DNA from: Actinophytocola sp963729115
Lineage (GTDB): Bacteria > Actinomycetota > Actinomycetes > Mycobacteriales > Pseudonocardiaceae
NCBI GenBank assembly: GCA_963729115.1
Contig: CAVSMR010000003.1
Location: 806,001-870,000, forward strand
Length of the DNA: 64,000 nt
Reading direction: 5' to 3'
Shown: positions 27,743 through 36,091 of the stretch, one piece after another
How the letters are laid out: each line of letters begins with the position of its first letter
Position numbering within the stretch: position 1 is the stretch's first letter
Notes under the pieces: model-generated
The model's database searches: none
What the model was told of the DNA's origin: nothing
What the model saw: only the letters and a program-made list of their open reading frames with translations
Position numbers and translations under genes: made by a program

Positions 27743-28198
27743 GTGCCTGACCGCGCACCGGACGACCGTCCGGGCGATGAGCCCGTTGATCCAGACCGCC
27801 ATCCCGGGAAACACCCCGGTCGTCACCACGCAGGCGGTGATGCCGATGGCGCGGACATTCCGCTGCCGCGCCGACCTCTTGATGACCATCCGGCGCTCGG
27901 TCACGCAGACACTGAGAACACGCGTGGTGGATTGCCGGAAAATGGCTCTGTTGAGCCAATATGGCGGTATGATCAAACCTGGAAACGAGGAAAACGCCAC
28001 CGGTACAACGGTTATGTCGACCGGATCGGCGGTGTCGAAGGGAAGCGGCTACGGGAGGGTCTGGCCGCCGCCATTCGTGACTTGCTCGACTGGGCCGCCT
28101 CTCAACAGGCCGCGCAACAAGTCGAGAACGTAGACAGCGATAGGGAATCCGGACCGGATTCTCGTAGGGATGGGGGCACCGATGAAACACCCACATGA
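27743..28198 (+). CDS. Unknown small protein upstream of the recombinase
   Basis: A 151-residue very hydrophilic protein that begins at a GTG with GAGGGGGAG upstream. The first ~70 residues are a disordered Asp/Pro/Arg/His stretch (PDRAPDDRPGDEPVDPDRH). The rest contains EPIWRYDQTWKRGKRHRYNGYVDRIGG and a helix LREGLAAAIRDLLDWAASQQ. The gene overlaps the large serine recombinase by 29 bp, the position often held by recombination directionality factors or excisionases. That role is only a guess. Confidence 0.55.
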   Translation: MPDRAPDDRPGDEPVDPDRHPGKHPGRHHAGGDADGADIPLPRRPLDDHPALGHADTENTRGGLPENGSVEPIWRYDQTWKRGKRHRYNGYVDRIGGVEGKRLREGLAAAIRDLLDWAASQQAAQQVENVDSDRESGPDSRRDGGTDETPT

Positions 28199-30179
28199 CC
28201 CAACCAGTAGCGGCGTTCCGCCCGCGCTGGCCCGACCCGGGTCGAACGGGAAGAGTGTGCCGGGGTTGGGTCCTTCGGGTTTGTCCGACTACGCCGTGTC
28301 CCCGCTGGGCATGTCCGCCGCGCTGTTACGAGACGAAGTGCGAGTCGCGGTGCTCGCGCGTACGTCCACCGAGGACCAGCAAGACCCACGCCAGTCACTG
28401 ATGCGGCAGGTCGGGAACTGCCGCAGCGCCCTTCCGGAGTCGTGGGCGATCGTCGCGGTGTTTTTCGACGTCGAGTCCGGACGGATGGAACTCGACCAGC
28501 GCGGCAAGGGCACCGACTACGAACGGTTCGACATCCCCATCCCGCGCGACGGCGGCATCGCCGACCTGCTCGACGAGGCCGCGCACCCGAACCGCCGGTT
28601 CGACGTGGTGATCTGCGAGAGTATCTCCCGCGTCGCCCGGCGCGCCTACGAGGGACTGTCGGTCGAGCGGGAGCTGGAACGCGCCGACGTGCCGTTGTTC
28701 GCCTCGAACGAGCCGATCACGCTATCCGGTAGCAGGGCGCAGCGGGTGTTGCAGCGGCGGATCAACCAGTCCGTGGCCGAGTACGAGGTGCTCAACACTC
28801 TGGAGCAGTCCTGGGGCGGTTTGTGCACGCACGTGCGGGACGGCTGGAACATCGGCAAACCGCCCTACGGCTATCAGGCCAAGACCTACCGTCACCCCAA
28901 CCCGACCAAGGCCCTCAAGGGCCACACCAAGAGCCGGCTGGAACCCGACGGCGCGCGCGGCGAGACGGTTACGCAGATCGCGTTGTGGCGCTACCACGAA
29001 GGGCTCGGCTACGACACCATCGCCGAACGCCTCAACCACGATCTCGTGAAGTATCCGCCGCCGGAACCGCCCGGCAAGACCCGGGCACGCGGGGCGTGGG
29101 GCAAGAGCAGCGTCTACGAGATCCTGCGCAACCCGAAGTACACCGGCTACCAGGTCTTCAACCGCCGTGCCTCCCGCTCGCGGCACGGGAAGGTCAACGA
29201 CCCGGCCAAGTGGGTGTGGTCCCCCGAGCCGGTGCACGAGCCGCTGATCCCGAAGTGGCTCTACGACGAACTCAACGCCCGCCGCGCCGCGAAACGTGGC
29301 TCCCGCGACGGCAACCGCGCGAACACGCATCCCCAGACGCGCCGCACCTATGTGTTGCGCGGCATGGTCGTGCACGGCTGCGGGCGGCGGATGTACGGCA
29401 ACCACCGGCACCACTCGACCTACTGCATGTGCCATCCCCTGTCCAACAACCGCGGCCGCCCGGACAAGTACGCCGGCCACGAGAAAGCCGCCTACATCCG
29501 AGAGGACGCCGTTCTCGACGCCGTCTCGACGTTCTTCGCCGACCGCGTCTTCGGCACCCACCGCCGAGAGCTACTCAAAGTCGATCTCGCTTCCGTGGAC
29601 GACCGCGAGACGAGACAACGAGAGGCCGAACGAGAGCGCCTCCAGCGCACTCTCACCGATCTCGACCGCCGCCAGGACAACGTCATGCGCCAAGCCCAGG
29701 ACTGCGCACCCGACGACCCCTTCGGGCAGGGTCTGCGGCAGACCTACAACGACCTCGAAACCCAACGCCGGACCACCCTGGCCGCCCTCGCCGAGCTAGA
29801 CGCGGCCGACAGCCAAGCCCCCGCCCGGCCGACCGCCCAAGACACCAGGCTGCTCGACGCGTTGCCTTACCTCGCCGTCAACCTCGCCGAAGCACCCGAA
29901 CAGCCGCTCCGGGTCCTGTTCGTAACCACCCGGCTCGCCGTCCACCTCCATGCGGACAGTGACGACGTGACGATCAGCATCCGACTACCAGCCGACGAGC
30001 TGCCCACCATCGCCCACGCGGCAGAAAGGATCACCAACACCATGACCCACGCACAAGAAACGCCTGCTCAGAAGGCAGGCGCTCCTCGTGCGGATGCTGT
30101 GCGTGCCCCCGGCAGGATTCGAACCTGCGACACCTGCCTCCGGAGGGTTAGACCGCTGCGGAGCACGGCACCCCGCTGA
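28170..30179 (+). CDS. Large serine recombinase (integrase)
   Basis: A 669-residue serine integrase. The resolvase domain shows VAVLARTSTEDQQ with nucleophile Ser66, and SRVARRAYEGLSVERELE as the active-site arginine region. The recombinase domain includes KPPYGYQ, IAERLNHD and SSVYEILRNPKYTGY. A zinc ribbon region (YVLRGMVVHGCGRRMYG, then YCMCHP) and a coiled coil (ETRQREAERERLQRTLTDLDRR) follow. The last ~40 residues are not protein-like: they translate a hairpin (30061-30081) and the antisense of half a tRNA (giving APGRIRTCDTC), so the natural C terminus may differ in the excised form. Start ATG 28170 or 28182. Confidence 0.9.
   Translation: MGAPMKHPHDPTSSGVPPALARPGSNGKSVPGLGPSGLSDYAVSPLGMSAALLRDEVRVAVLARTSTEDQQDPRQSLMRQVGNCRSALPESWAIVAVFFDVESGRMELDQRGKGTDYERFDIPIPRDGGIADLLDEAAHPNRRFDVVICESISRVARRAYEGLSVERELERADVPLFASNEPITLSGSRAQRVLQRRINQSVAEYEVLNTLEQSWGGLCTHVRDGWNIGKPPYGYQAKTYRHPNPTKALKGHTKSRLEPDGARGETVTQIALWRYHEGLGYDTIAERLNHDLVKYPPPEPPGKTRARGAWGKSSVYEILRNPKYTGYQVFNRRASRSRHGKVNDPAKWVWSPEPVHEPLIPKWLYDELNARRAAKRGSRDGNRANTHPQTRRTYVLRGMVVHGCGRRMYGNHRHHSTYCMCHPLSNNRGRPDKYAGHEKAAYIREDAVLDAVSTFFADRVFGTHRRELLKVDLASVDDRETRQREAERERLQRTLTDLDRRQDNVMRQAQDCAPDDPFGQGLRQTYNDLETQRRTTLAALAELDAADSQAPARPTAQDTRLLDALPYLAVNLAEAPEQPLRVLFVTTRLAVHLHADSDDVTISIRLPADELPTIAHAAERITNTMTHAQETPAQKAGAPRADAVRAPGRIRTCDTCLRRVRPLRSTAPR
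30111..30147 (-). repeat. 37-bp copy of the 3' half of tRNA-Arg (attachment-site remnant)
   Basis: Thirty-seven consecutive bases are identical to 32545-32581, the anticodon-loop-to-T-arm part of tRNA-Arg(CCG), in the same orientation. The neighbouring CGGGGGC (read on the minus strand) could still pair with the tRNA 5' acceptor GCCCTTG using two G-U pairs, so this may be the displaced original 3' end of the tRNA. No complete tRNA can be folded here. It lies inside the 3' end of the recombinase frame. Confidence 0.8.
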
Positions 30180-30286
30180 CCAGCGGCGTTGTCTCTAGCT
30201 GGCGCACGCGGGCTTGGTCTTGTCCACGCACTGTCCAGAACGAGCTGACCAGGCAGCATGCAGGTGCGAGGCGACACAGATGGGTA

Positions 30287-30315
30287 TTGCCCACTTGTCC
30301 ACTAACCGTTACTCT
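30287..30315 (+). promoter_or_regulatory. Candidate promoter of the toxin-antitoxin pair
   Basis: TTGCCC (30287-30292) and TACTCT (30310-30315) with a 17-bp spacer, 22 bp before the antitoxin start; GAGAGGAGG follows as a ribosome site. A housekeeping sigma-type promoter is plausible. Confidence 0.45.
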
Positions 30316-30336
30316 GTGTGTTGAGAGGAGGCTGCC

Positions 30337-30627
30337 ATGACAGCAGTGGACGGGTTCCGCCCCATCGCGGAGGTCACCGCCGACGAGAGGGCGAGGATCG
30401 CCTTCGGCAAGGCTGGCGTGCACAAGGACGACCGTTACGCGCTGGCTGTCAATGACGAGGGGGCCATCCTCCTCACGCCCCTGGCGAGCATCCCCAAGCG
30501 CGAGCTGCTGGTCTGGGAGAACGAGGACCTGAAGGCGTCGCTGTTCCGCGGCCTGGCCGACGCCGCCGAGGGCAAGGTCAAGCGCTTGGACTGGCTCACT
30601 GAGGATGAGGACGACGACGACGAGTGA
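30337..30627 (+). CDS. Antitoxin of a RelE/ParE-type module
   Basis: A 96-residue acidic protein ending in a run of Asp and Glu (LTEDEDDDDE). It has a beta-rich middle (DDRYALAVNDEGAILLTP) and IPKRELLVWENEDLKASL. The GTGA overlap with a RelE-like toxin, its small size and its charge identify it as the antitoxin, though I cannot name the family. It has a strong ribosome site and a candidate promoter directly upstream. It sits just outside the tRNA-fragment repeat, within the 2.4-kb interval bracketed by the two copies. Confidence 0.7.
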   Translation: MTAVDGFRPIAEVTADERARIAFGKAGVHKDDRYALAVNDEGAILLTPLASIPKRELLVWENEDLKASLFRGLADAAEGKVKRLDWLTEDEDDDDE

Positions 30628-30926
30628 GTGCCCCGCCGTACGTCCTCAGATACACCGCTGAGAGCGAGAAGGTCATCGAGGACCTGCAGAGCCCGCAGTA
30701 CAAGACCAAGCTCAAGAAGGTTCGGAAGACGCTGCGCCTGCTTCAGAACCCTGGGCCAAGTCACCCGGGCCTGAACTCGCACCGCTACCAGTCGGTGCCC
30801 GGCCCAGGTGGTGCCGCGCTATGGGAGTCCTACGTCGAGAACAAGACCCCCTCAGCGTGGCGCATCTGGTGGATCTACGGCGACGCCGACGAGTTCATCA
30901 TCGTGACTATTGGCCCACACCCGTAG
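30624..30926 (+). CDS. RelE/ParE-like toxin
   Basis: A 100-residue basic protein with the RelE/ParE fold pattern: a strand, two helices (SEKVIEDLQSPQYKTKLKKVRKTLRLL in parts), then strands GLNSHRYQSVPG, LWESYVENKTPSAWRIWWIYG and EFIIVTIGPHP. The central Arg/Trp strand and final I-x-x-I-x-P-H-P are characteristic of mRNA-interferase relatives. GTG start inside the antitoxin stop (GTGA). Target (ribosome-dependent mRNA or gyrase) is not evident. Confidence 0.75.
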   Translation: MSAPPYVLRYTAESEKVIEDLQSPQYKTKLKKVRKTLRLLQNPGPSHPGLNSHRYQSVPGPGGAALWESYVENKTPSAWRIWWIYGDADEFIIVTIGPHP

Positions 30927-31335
30927 CTCCGACTACCTACACCTCACCGGCTCTCTCGTGCGGGCCATCACGTAGCGCCGGGTCGGCGGTGTCCAGGGTG
31001 GCGCCGGCGACAGTCGCTGAGTGGGCGGGGCATTCTCTATCGGTGCTGATGGAAGATTTACGCGGTCTGCCTCTACGGACCAGGACGTGGTAAATCGACG
31101 ACGAGTTCAACAAGCGCTCGGACACTGACCGCTCGGTGAGGTGCGACGTGATCCGTCCCAGATACGCCAGGACGGACTAGACCAGCCTCAAGGGTGAATC
31201 TGTGGCGCAAACTGTTGTTCGTAACCGGCGCATGGGGAAGCCTAGAGGGCAGTGGTGGCCAGCAAACGCTCGGCGGCAGCTAGTCCGAATGAGAACTGCT
31301 GGCTGCATCGGGTGAACTCGAAGCTAGGAGACGCC
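30927..31335. other. Gene-free stretch
   Basis: About 410 bp between the toxin and the next unknown gene. No reading frame with convincing protein character on either strand and no strong repeat. Confidence 0.4.
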
Positions 31336-32292
31336 ATGAGTGATCCGGCGAGGGAGCTCAATTCCTCTATGTCTCGCACGGCGATAGAGGCGGAGGGTCT
31401 GGCCAACGACCCCGTATATGCGTCCATCCAGCGCGTGCTGAACCGGGAGGAAGTGGCGCGGGCAGATCTAGAACCTCAAGTGCTTCCACGCGGCGCCACT
31501 GCCAGCGCCAGGCGGGAGCTTGTGGAGGCTATCGCGCGAAAGCTCGGTGTAGAGCAGGAGTACGAGGCGTGGATGCGTGTCCGCGATGATCAGGCTGAGC
31601 AGGTACTCGCGATGATCTCAGATAGGCGGTCCGAGTCCCCCGAGGAGAGCGCCGATTACTTCCGTGGGCTAGGAGAACCGCCGGCGCGCACGCGAAGTGT
31701 CGCAGAGATGTGGTGGGCCAGGAGCGATGCCGGAGCTCCTGCTGGGATGAACGTTGAGTTCAGGTCTGACGGGTTGCATATGTTCGGGCAGCTCAACCGC
31801 AATGACGGCGATCTGTGGCAGGGGAGTCTTCGAGCTACCGCGACGTTCGTACTGGACCCGAGTCGTATGCCGCCTGGCGGTCCTGGGCGGTTCAGCTCCG
31901 CACCGCATTGCGAGCTATTCGGCCAGATCGCCGGGATTACAGGTAATCACGGAGGTGACAACTGGTCAAAATGCTGGCTGCACACCGCACAGTTCGTGCA
32001 TGGCGGGCCAGGCGGAGGCAGAATTGGAGAGGGGCACGACCATAGGAATCTTTTCTTCCTAGCTCAGGACTTCGAGCTGGCAAGCCCAAATCTTCCTGGC
32101 TTCATGCTTTTTCCGCGCGTCGATTTTCAACTGGACCCTGGCCACGATCTCGTCATCATTTTGGAAGTGCGTTTTGACTTCCAGTTGGAGGGAATCGCGG
32201 CGATCTGGTTCGGGAGTCAGACAGTCGGACATCCGCCACTGCATCGCGACGCGCTTCTGCGGACATTCCAGTGGTTCATCCAACGTTTGTAG
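31336..32292 (+). CDS. Unknown 318-residue protein
   Basis: No family recognised. AGGAG lies five bases before the ATG at 31336. The N-terminal 110 residues are helical and charged (IARKLGVEQEYEAWMRVRDDQAEQVLAMISDRR in parts). The C-terminal half is strand-rich with many aromatics (MNVEFRSDGLHMFGQLNRNDG, HCELFGQIAGITGNHGGDNWSKCW, FQLEGIAAIWFGSQ). Base composition is more A/T-rich than the core chromosome to its right, consistent with foreign origin. It lies between the two tRNA repeats, convergent with tRNA-Arg. Confidence 0.55.
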   Translation: MSDPARELNSSMSRTAIEAEGLANDPVYASIQRVLNREEVARADLEPQVLPRGATASARRELVEAIARKLGVEQEYEAWMRVRDDQAEQVLAMISDRRSESPEESADYFRGLGEPPARTRSVAEMWWARSDAGAPAGMNVEFRSDGLHMFGQLNRNDGDLWQGSLRATATFVLDPSRMPPGGPGRFSSAPHCELFGQIAGITGNHGGDNWSKCWLHTAQFVHGGPGGGRIGEGHDHRNLFFLAQDFELASPNLPGFMLFPRVDFQLDPGHDLVIILEVRFDFQLEGIAAIWFGSQTVGHPPLHRDALLRTFQWFIQRL

Positions 32293-32537
32293 CTCGCCAG
32301 ATGACTAGCCTAGGCGATCGCCGGGTGGGCCCGCACCCGCTCGCACAACAAGCTTCGCGCTTGTAGATCTCGTACGTCGTCACGGCGTACGGCTTATATG
32401 TGCTGGCCGTCAATTCGGCACGACCGGTCCCGCTTGGACGATCGCAAGACATAGCGTCAGGTTTGCCGGGTAAGACCAAGGCCGCCGCTAACCATTGTTC
32501 ATGCTGGTCAGCAGCGGTTTCATGCGATATGTGAGGG

Positions 32538-32610
32538 CGCCCTTGGCAGGATTCGAACCTGCGACACCTGCCTCCGGAGGGCAGTGCTCTATCCCCTGAG
32601 CTACAAGGGC
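32538..32610 (-). tRNA. tRNA-Arg (anticodon CCG)
   Basis: Folds as a full cloverleaf on the minus strand: acceptor GCCCTTG/CAAGGGC, D stem GCTC/GAGC, anticodon stem CTGCC/GGCAG with loop CTCCGGA (anticodon CCG), T stem GCAGG/CCTGC around TTCGAAT. Discriminator G; CCA is not encoded. Its 3' half is duplicated at 30111-30147, marking it as an integration target. argS, the matching synthetase gene, lies 5 kb away. Confidence 0.95.
32545..32581 (-). repeat. 37-bp repeat within tRNA-Arg (attachment site)
   Basis: The tRNA copy of the 37-bp direct repeat also found at 30111-30147. The interval between copies (2.4 kb) carries the toxin-antitoxin pair and one unknown gene but no recombinase. Confidence 0.8.
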
Positions 32611-32678
32611 CCGTCTTCTCGACCGGGGTAGCTTAGCGTATGCGGGTGGGGGGCTGCCGGGGCGGCTACCGTGATCGT

Positions 32679-34337
32679 ATGGATGGGTTGCGCAGGCGGT
32701 GGGTGGACTCGAACGGCGTGCGGATCTCCCTGGTGGAGGAGGGGGAGGGGCCCGTCGTGATCTTGGTGCACGGGTATCCCGACAACCTCACCGTCTGGGA
32801 TGGGGTGGCTCGGGTGCTTCGGGAGCGGTATCGGGTCGTTCGGTACGACGTCCGGGGGCACGGGGAGTCCGAGGCGCCGGAGGGACGGGACGGGTACCGG
32901 ACCTCGCTGCTCGCCGATGATCTTCGGGCGGTCAAGAACGTTGTCAGCCCCGACGCGCCGGTGCACCTGGTGGGGCACGACTGGGGGGCCATCCAGTGCT
33001 GGCCGGCGCTCGATCCGGCGCTGTTCTCCTCCTACACCGCCATCTCCGGGCCTGACATCGACCAGATCGGCGCGTGGCTGCGCGACTGGAAACGGCACCC
33101 GCTGCAGACCCTCCGCCAGGTGCTGCACTCCTGGTACATCGCCTGCTTCCAGCTCCCCCTCCTCCCCGAGCTGGTCTGGCGCTCGCCATACCTGCGCCGC
33201 CGGTTCCAGGCCGACTACCGCGACGCGCGCAACGGGGTGCAGCTCTACCGCGCCAACATGATGACCGCACCCGCCCCGCCGCGGCCGGTCACCGTCCCCG
33301 TGCAGCAGATCGCGCCCACCCACGACCCCTACGTCACCCGGCCGCTCCTCGAGGCCGCCGACCCGTGGTGCGAGCGGCTCTGGCGCCGCGAGCTCGCCGC
33401 CGGGCACTGGGCGCCGCGCACGCACCCGGCCGCCGTCGCCCGGCTGATCGCCGACTTCGCCGACCACGTGGACGGGGCGCCGGCCCCCCGCGAGCTCGCC
33501 CGCGCCCGGCGTGGCACCACCGACCCCGGCATGGCCGGCCAGCTCGCCCTGGTCACGGGCGCCGGCAGCGGGATCGGCCGGGAGACGGCCCTCGCCCTGG
33601 CCGCGGCCGGTGCCGACGTCCTCTGCGTCGACATCGACCTCGACGCCGCCGAGGTCACCGCCAAGCAGGCCAACGGGGCCGCGTACGGGCTCGACGTCGC
33701 GGACGGGCCCGCCACCGAGCAACTCGCGGCGCGGATCGCGGACGAGTACGGCGTGCCCGACCTCGTCATGGCCAACGCGGGCATCGGGGTCAGCGGCTCC
33801 TTCCTCGACACGAGCGTCGAGGACTGGCGCCGGGTCCTGGACGTCAACCTGTGGGGCGTGATCCACACCCTCCGCGCCTTCCTGCCGGCCATGGTCGAGC
33901 GCCGCGAGGGCGGCCACGTCGTGATCACGTCGTCCGCCGCCGGTTACCTGCCCACGCCGACCCTGCCCGCCTACGGCACCACCAAGGCGGGCGTCCTCAT
34001 GCTCGCCCAGTGCCTGGCCGGCGAGCTGGCCGAGGCCGGCATCGGCGTCAGCGCCATCTGCCCCGGCTTCGTGCACACGAACATCACCGCGACCACCCGC
34101 TTCGCGGGCACCGGGCCCGACGAGGAGAGGGCCCTTCAGGAGCGGGCGTTTCGCCTCTACGGCAAGCGCGGCTACGGCCCGGAGAAGGTCGCCCGGGCAG
34201 TCGTCGCGGCCGTGCGGGCGAACAAGCTCGTCGTCCCGGTCACGCCGGAGGCGCGGGCCGCCGCGATCGGCATCCGGTTCGCGCCCGCGACGACCCGGAC
34301 GATCGGCCGTTGGATCGGCGCGCAGGCCGGCAAGTAA
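32679..34337 (+). CDS. ephD: EphD-like alpha/beta hydrolase-SDR fusion
   Basis: A 552-residue two-domain enzyme matching the layout of mycobacterial EphD. Residues 1-285 are an alpha/beta hydrolase of the epoxide hydrolase group (oxyanion HGYPDN; nucleophile elbow VGHDWGA with catalytic Asp). Residues 295-552 are a short-chain dehydrogenase/reductase: Rossmann TGAGSGIG, NAGIG, catalytic Ser in ITSSAAGYLP and Tyr-x3-Lys in YGTTK. M. tuberculosis EphD has been linked to mycolate/epoxide metabolism; the substrate here is unknown. ATG 32679 chosen over 32640. It is the first core gene right of tRNA-Arg, divergent from it. Confidence 0.82.
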   Translation: MDGLRRRWVDSNGVRISLVEEGEGPVVILVHGYPDNLTVWDGVARVLRERYRVVRYDVRGHGESEAPEGRDGYRTSLLADDLRAVKNVVSPDAPVHLVGHDWGAIQCWPALDPALFSSYTAISGPDIDQIGAWLRDWKRHPLQTLRQVLHSWYIACFQLPLLPELVWRSPYLRRRFQADYRDARNGVQLYRANMMTAPAPPRPVTVPVQQIAPTHDPYVTRPLLEAADPWCERLWRRELAAGHWAPRTHPAAVARLIADFADHVDGAPAPRELARARRGTTDPGMAGQLALVTGAGSGIGRETALALAAAGADVLCVDIDLDAAEVTAKQANGAAYGLDVADGPATEQLAARIADEYGVPDLVMANAGIGVSGSFLDTSVEDWRRVLDVNLWGVIHTLRAFLPAMVERREGGHVVITSSAAGYLPTPTLPAYGTTKAGVLMLAQCLAGELAEAGIGVSAICPGFVHTNITATTRFAGTGPDEERALQERAFRLYGKRGYGPEKVARAVVAAVRANKLVVPVTPEARAAAIGIRFAPATTRTIGRWIGAQAGK

Positions 34338-34393
34338 CTCTTGCATGCATGCGCATATGACTATATTTTGACGCCGGCAGGAAGGAGCCGGAC

Positions 34394-35290
34394 ATGGACC
34401 ACGGGCACGCCAGCGCGTCCGGCCGCCACCTGGGCGCGCTGACCGCCGCCTTCGCCGTCACGGCCGCCTTCATGGTGGTCGAGCTCGCCACCGGCCTCGC
34501 GACCTCCTCGCTGGCGCTGCTGTCCGACGCCGCCCACATGGTCACCGACGTGGTCGGCGTCGGCCTCGCGCTGGTGGCGATCCTCGCCGCCCGGCGCGCC
34601 AGCCCGCGGGCGAGTCGCACGTTCGGCCTCTACCGCGCCGAGGTCCTCGCCGCCCTGGCCAACGCCGTGCTGCTGTTCGGCGTCGCGGCGTACGTGGTCG
34701 TCGAGGCGGTCCTGCGCTTCCGCGACCCGCCCGCGGTGCCCGGCGGCCCGGTGCTCGTCGTCGCGGTGCTCGGGCTCGTGGCCAACCTCGTCGCGTTCGC
34801 GTTGCTGCGCAAGGGATCCGCCGAGAGCCTCAACGTCCGCGGCGCCTACCTCGAGGTGCTCGCGGACCTCGTCGGCTCGCTCGGCGTCCTCGTCAGCGGC
34901 GCGCTGACGCTGCTGTTCGGCTGGCGCTACGCCGACCCGGTCATGGGTGTCGCGATCGGACTGTGGGTGCTGCCGCGCACGTGGACGCTGGCCCGCCGCT
35001 CGCTGCGCATCCTCTTCCAGCACGCCCCCGAACGCGTGGACGTCGCCCTGCTGACCAAGGCGCTGGGCGCGCTCGAGGGCGTCCGCGAGGTCCACGACGT
35101 GCACGTCTGGACCCTCACGTCGGGCATGGAGGTCGCCTCCGCGCACCTCACGGTGACGGCCGGCACCGACCAGCCGGGGATCCTGCGGACCGCGCAGCAC
35201 GTGCTCGCCGACGAGTACCAGATCGAGCACGCCACGCTGCAGCTCGAGAGCGACGAGGCCGCGGCGGGCTGCCGCGAGCTGCGCTGGTGA
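34394..35290 (+). CDS. Cation diffusion facilitator (CzcD/ZitB-like)
   Basis: A 298-residue CDF metal/proton antiporter of the cytoplasmic membrane. Six membrane segments are visible. The TM2 metal site is S-x-x-x-L-L-S-D-A-A-H-M-x-x-D (about residues 36-51) and the TM5 site is Y-L-E-V-L-A-D-L-V-G-S (about 152-162), the H-x3-D / x3-D set of Zn-type CDFs. The cytoplasmic C-terminal domain carries VHDVHVWTLTSGMEVASAHL. A strong AGGAAGGAG precedes the ATG. The upstream A/T-rich stretch (34347-34372) could hold a metal-sensor operator. It converges on the DUF305 gene. Confidence 0.9.
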   Translation: MDHGHASASGRHLGALTAAFAVTAAFMVVELATGLATSSLALLSDAAHMVTDVVGVGLALVAILAARRASPRASRTFGLYRAEVLAALANAVLLFGVAAYVVVEAVLRFRDPPAVPGGPVLVVAVLGLVANLVAFALLRKGSAESLNVRGAYLEVLADLVGSLGVLVSGALTLLFGWRYADPVMGVAIGLWVLPRTWTLARRSLRILFQHAPERVDVALLTKALGALEGVREVHDVHVWTLTSGMEVASAHLTVTAGTDQPGILRTAQHVLADEYQIEHATLQLESDEAAAGCRELRW

Positions 35291-35293
35291 GGC

Positions 35294-36091
35294 TCAGGGG
35301 GCGGGCAGCGGCTTGGCGCCGCGCTGCTCCAGGTAGCGGGTCATGAGCGTGGCCTCGTTCTGCTGGCTGCTCACGATCTTCGACGCGAGGTTGCGGACGT
35401 AGCCCACGCTCGCGTGCTCGGCGCCGTACTGCGCCATCTCCAGCCCGCCCTGGTGGTGGCGGAGCATCAGCTGCAGGAACAGCACGTCCAGCTCCTTGCC
35501 GGACAGCTTGCGCAGCTTGTTGATCTCCTCGGTCGAGGCCATGCCGGGCATCACCGCGACCTCGCCGGTGGTCTTGCCGCCGGTGCCGTCGCTGTGCTCG
35601 TGCGTGCCGCCCTCGGACATCCAGCCCATGTGCCCGGCGCCCGGCGCGGGCAGGCCCGGCTGGCCCCACGCGGTCAGCCAGCCGGCCATCTCGCTGGACT
35701 GGGCGAGCTGGGTGGACTCGATGTCGAACGCGATGCCGCGCATGACCGGGTCGGTCGTGCGGTCCCGCTCGATGCCGGCCATCGTCACGGCCTGCAGGTG
35801 GTGCATCCGCATGTCCTGCGCGAAGCCGACGTCGACCGAGTTCGCGTCCGGCGGCGCGGCCGCGTCGGTGCGGGACAGCGTGACGAGCATCCCGACGGCG
35901 GCACCGACCAGCAGCAGGACGAGCGCCGCCGCCGCGAACACCAGCGCGCGGCTGGTCCGCGACGGCGCCTCGTCGTAGTCGTCGTAGTCGTCGGGGTCTT
36001 CGAGGTCGTCGGCGTCGTCGGAGTCGAGGTCGGCCGGTTCCTCGATGGCCACGCTCTTCTCGTCCGGCGCGTCCTTCTCGCGCTCGGTCAC
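35294..36091 (-). CDS. DUF305 membrane-anchored protein
   Basis: A 265-residue DUF305 protein. A very acidic cytoplasmic N-terminal tail (residues 1-44, mostly Asp/Glu) is followed by one membrane segment (about 49-71). The extracytoplasmic DUF305 domain shows FAQDMRMHHLQAVTMA, the family's H-x-x-Q helix, and LMLRHHQGGLEMAQ. DUF305 proteins have a ferritin-like four-helix shape with His/Met-rich ends and are often found near metal or copper genes. It overlaps the upstream DUF3105 gene by 4 bp, so the two are co-expressed, and ends 3 bp from the convergent CDF gene. Confidence 0.85.
   Translation of the reverse strand: MTEREKDAPDEKSVAIEEPADLDSDDADDLEDPDDYDDYDEAPSRTSRALVFAAAALVLLLVGAAVGMLVTLSRTDAAAPPDANSVDVGFAQDMRMHHLQAVTMAGIERDRTTDPVMRGIAFDIESTQLAQSSEMAGWLTAWGQPGLPAPGAGHMGWMSEGGTHEHSDGTGGKTTGEVAVMPGMASTEEINKLRKLSGKELDVLFLQLMLRHHQGGLEMAQYGAEHASVGYVRNLASKIVSSQQNEATLMTRYLEQRGAKPLPAP

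Noticed and set aside
30105..30175. Second tRNA-Arg gene
   Set aside because: The T arm and anticodon loop are present, but the anticodon-stem 5' strand and the D arm do not pair; only half a tRNA.
30100..30179. Possible new C-terminal domain of the recombinase (APGRIRTCDTC...)
   Set aside because: This is the classic translation of antisense tRNA sequence; it coincides with the 37-bp tRNA copy.
2849..32610. Insertion sequences or transposases
   Set aside because: None found; the only recombinase is the large serine integrase.
34345..34375. Metal-sensor (ArsR/SmtB-type) operator before the CDF gene
   Set aside because: The stretch is A/T-rich with GCATGC/CATATG palindromes but has no full 12-2-12 repeat, so I do not list it as a site.
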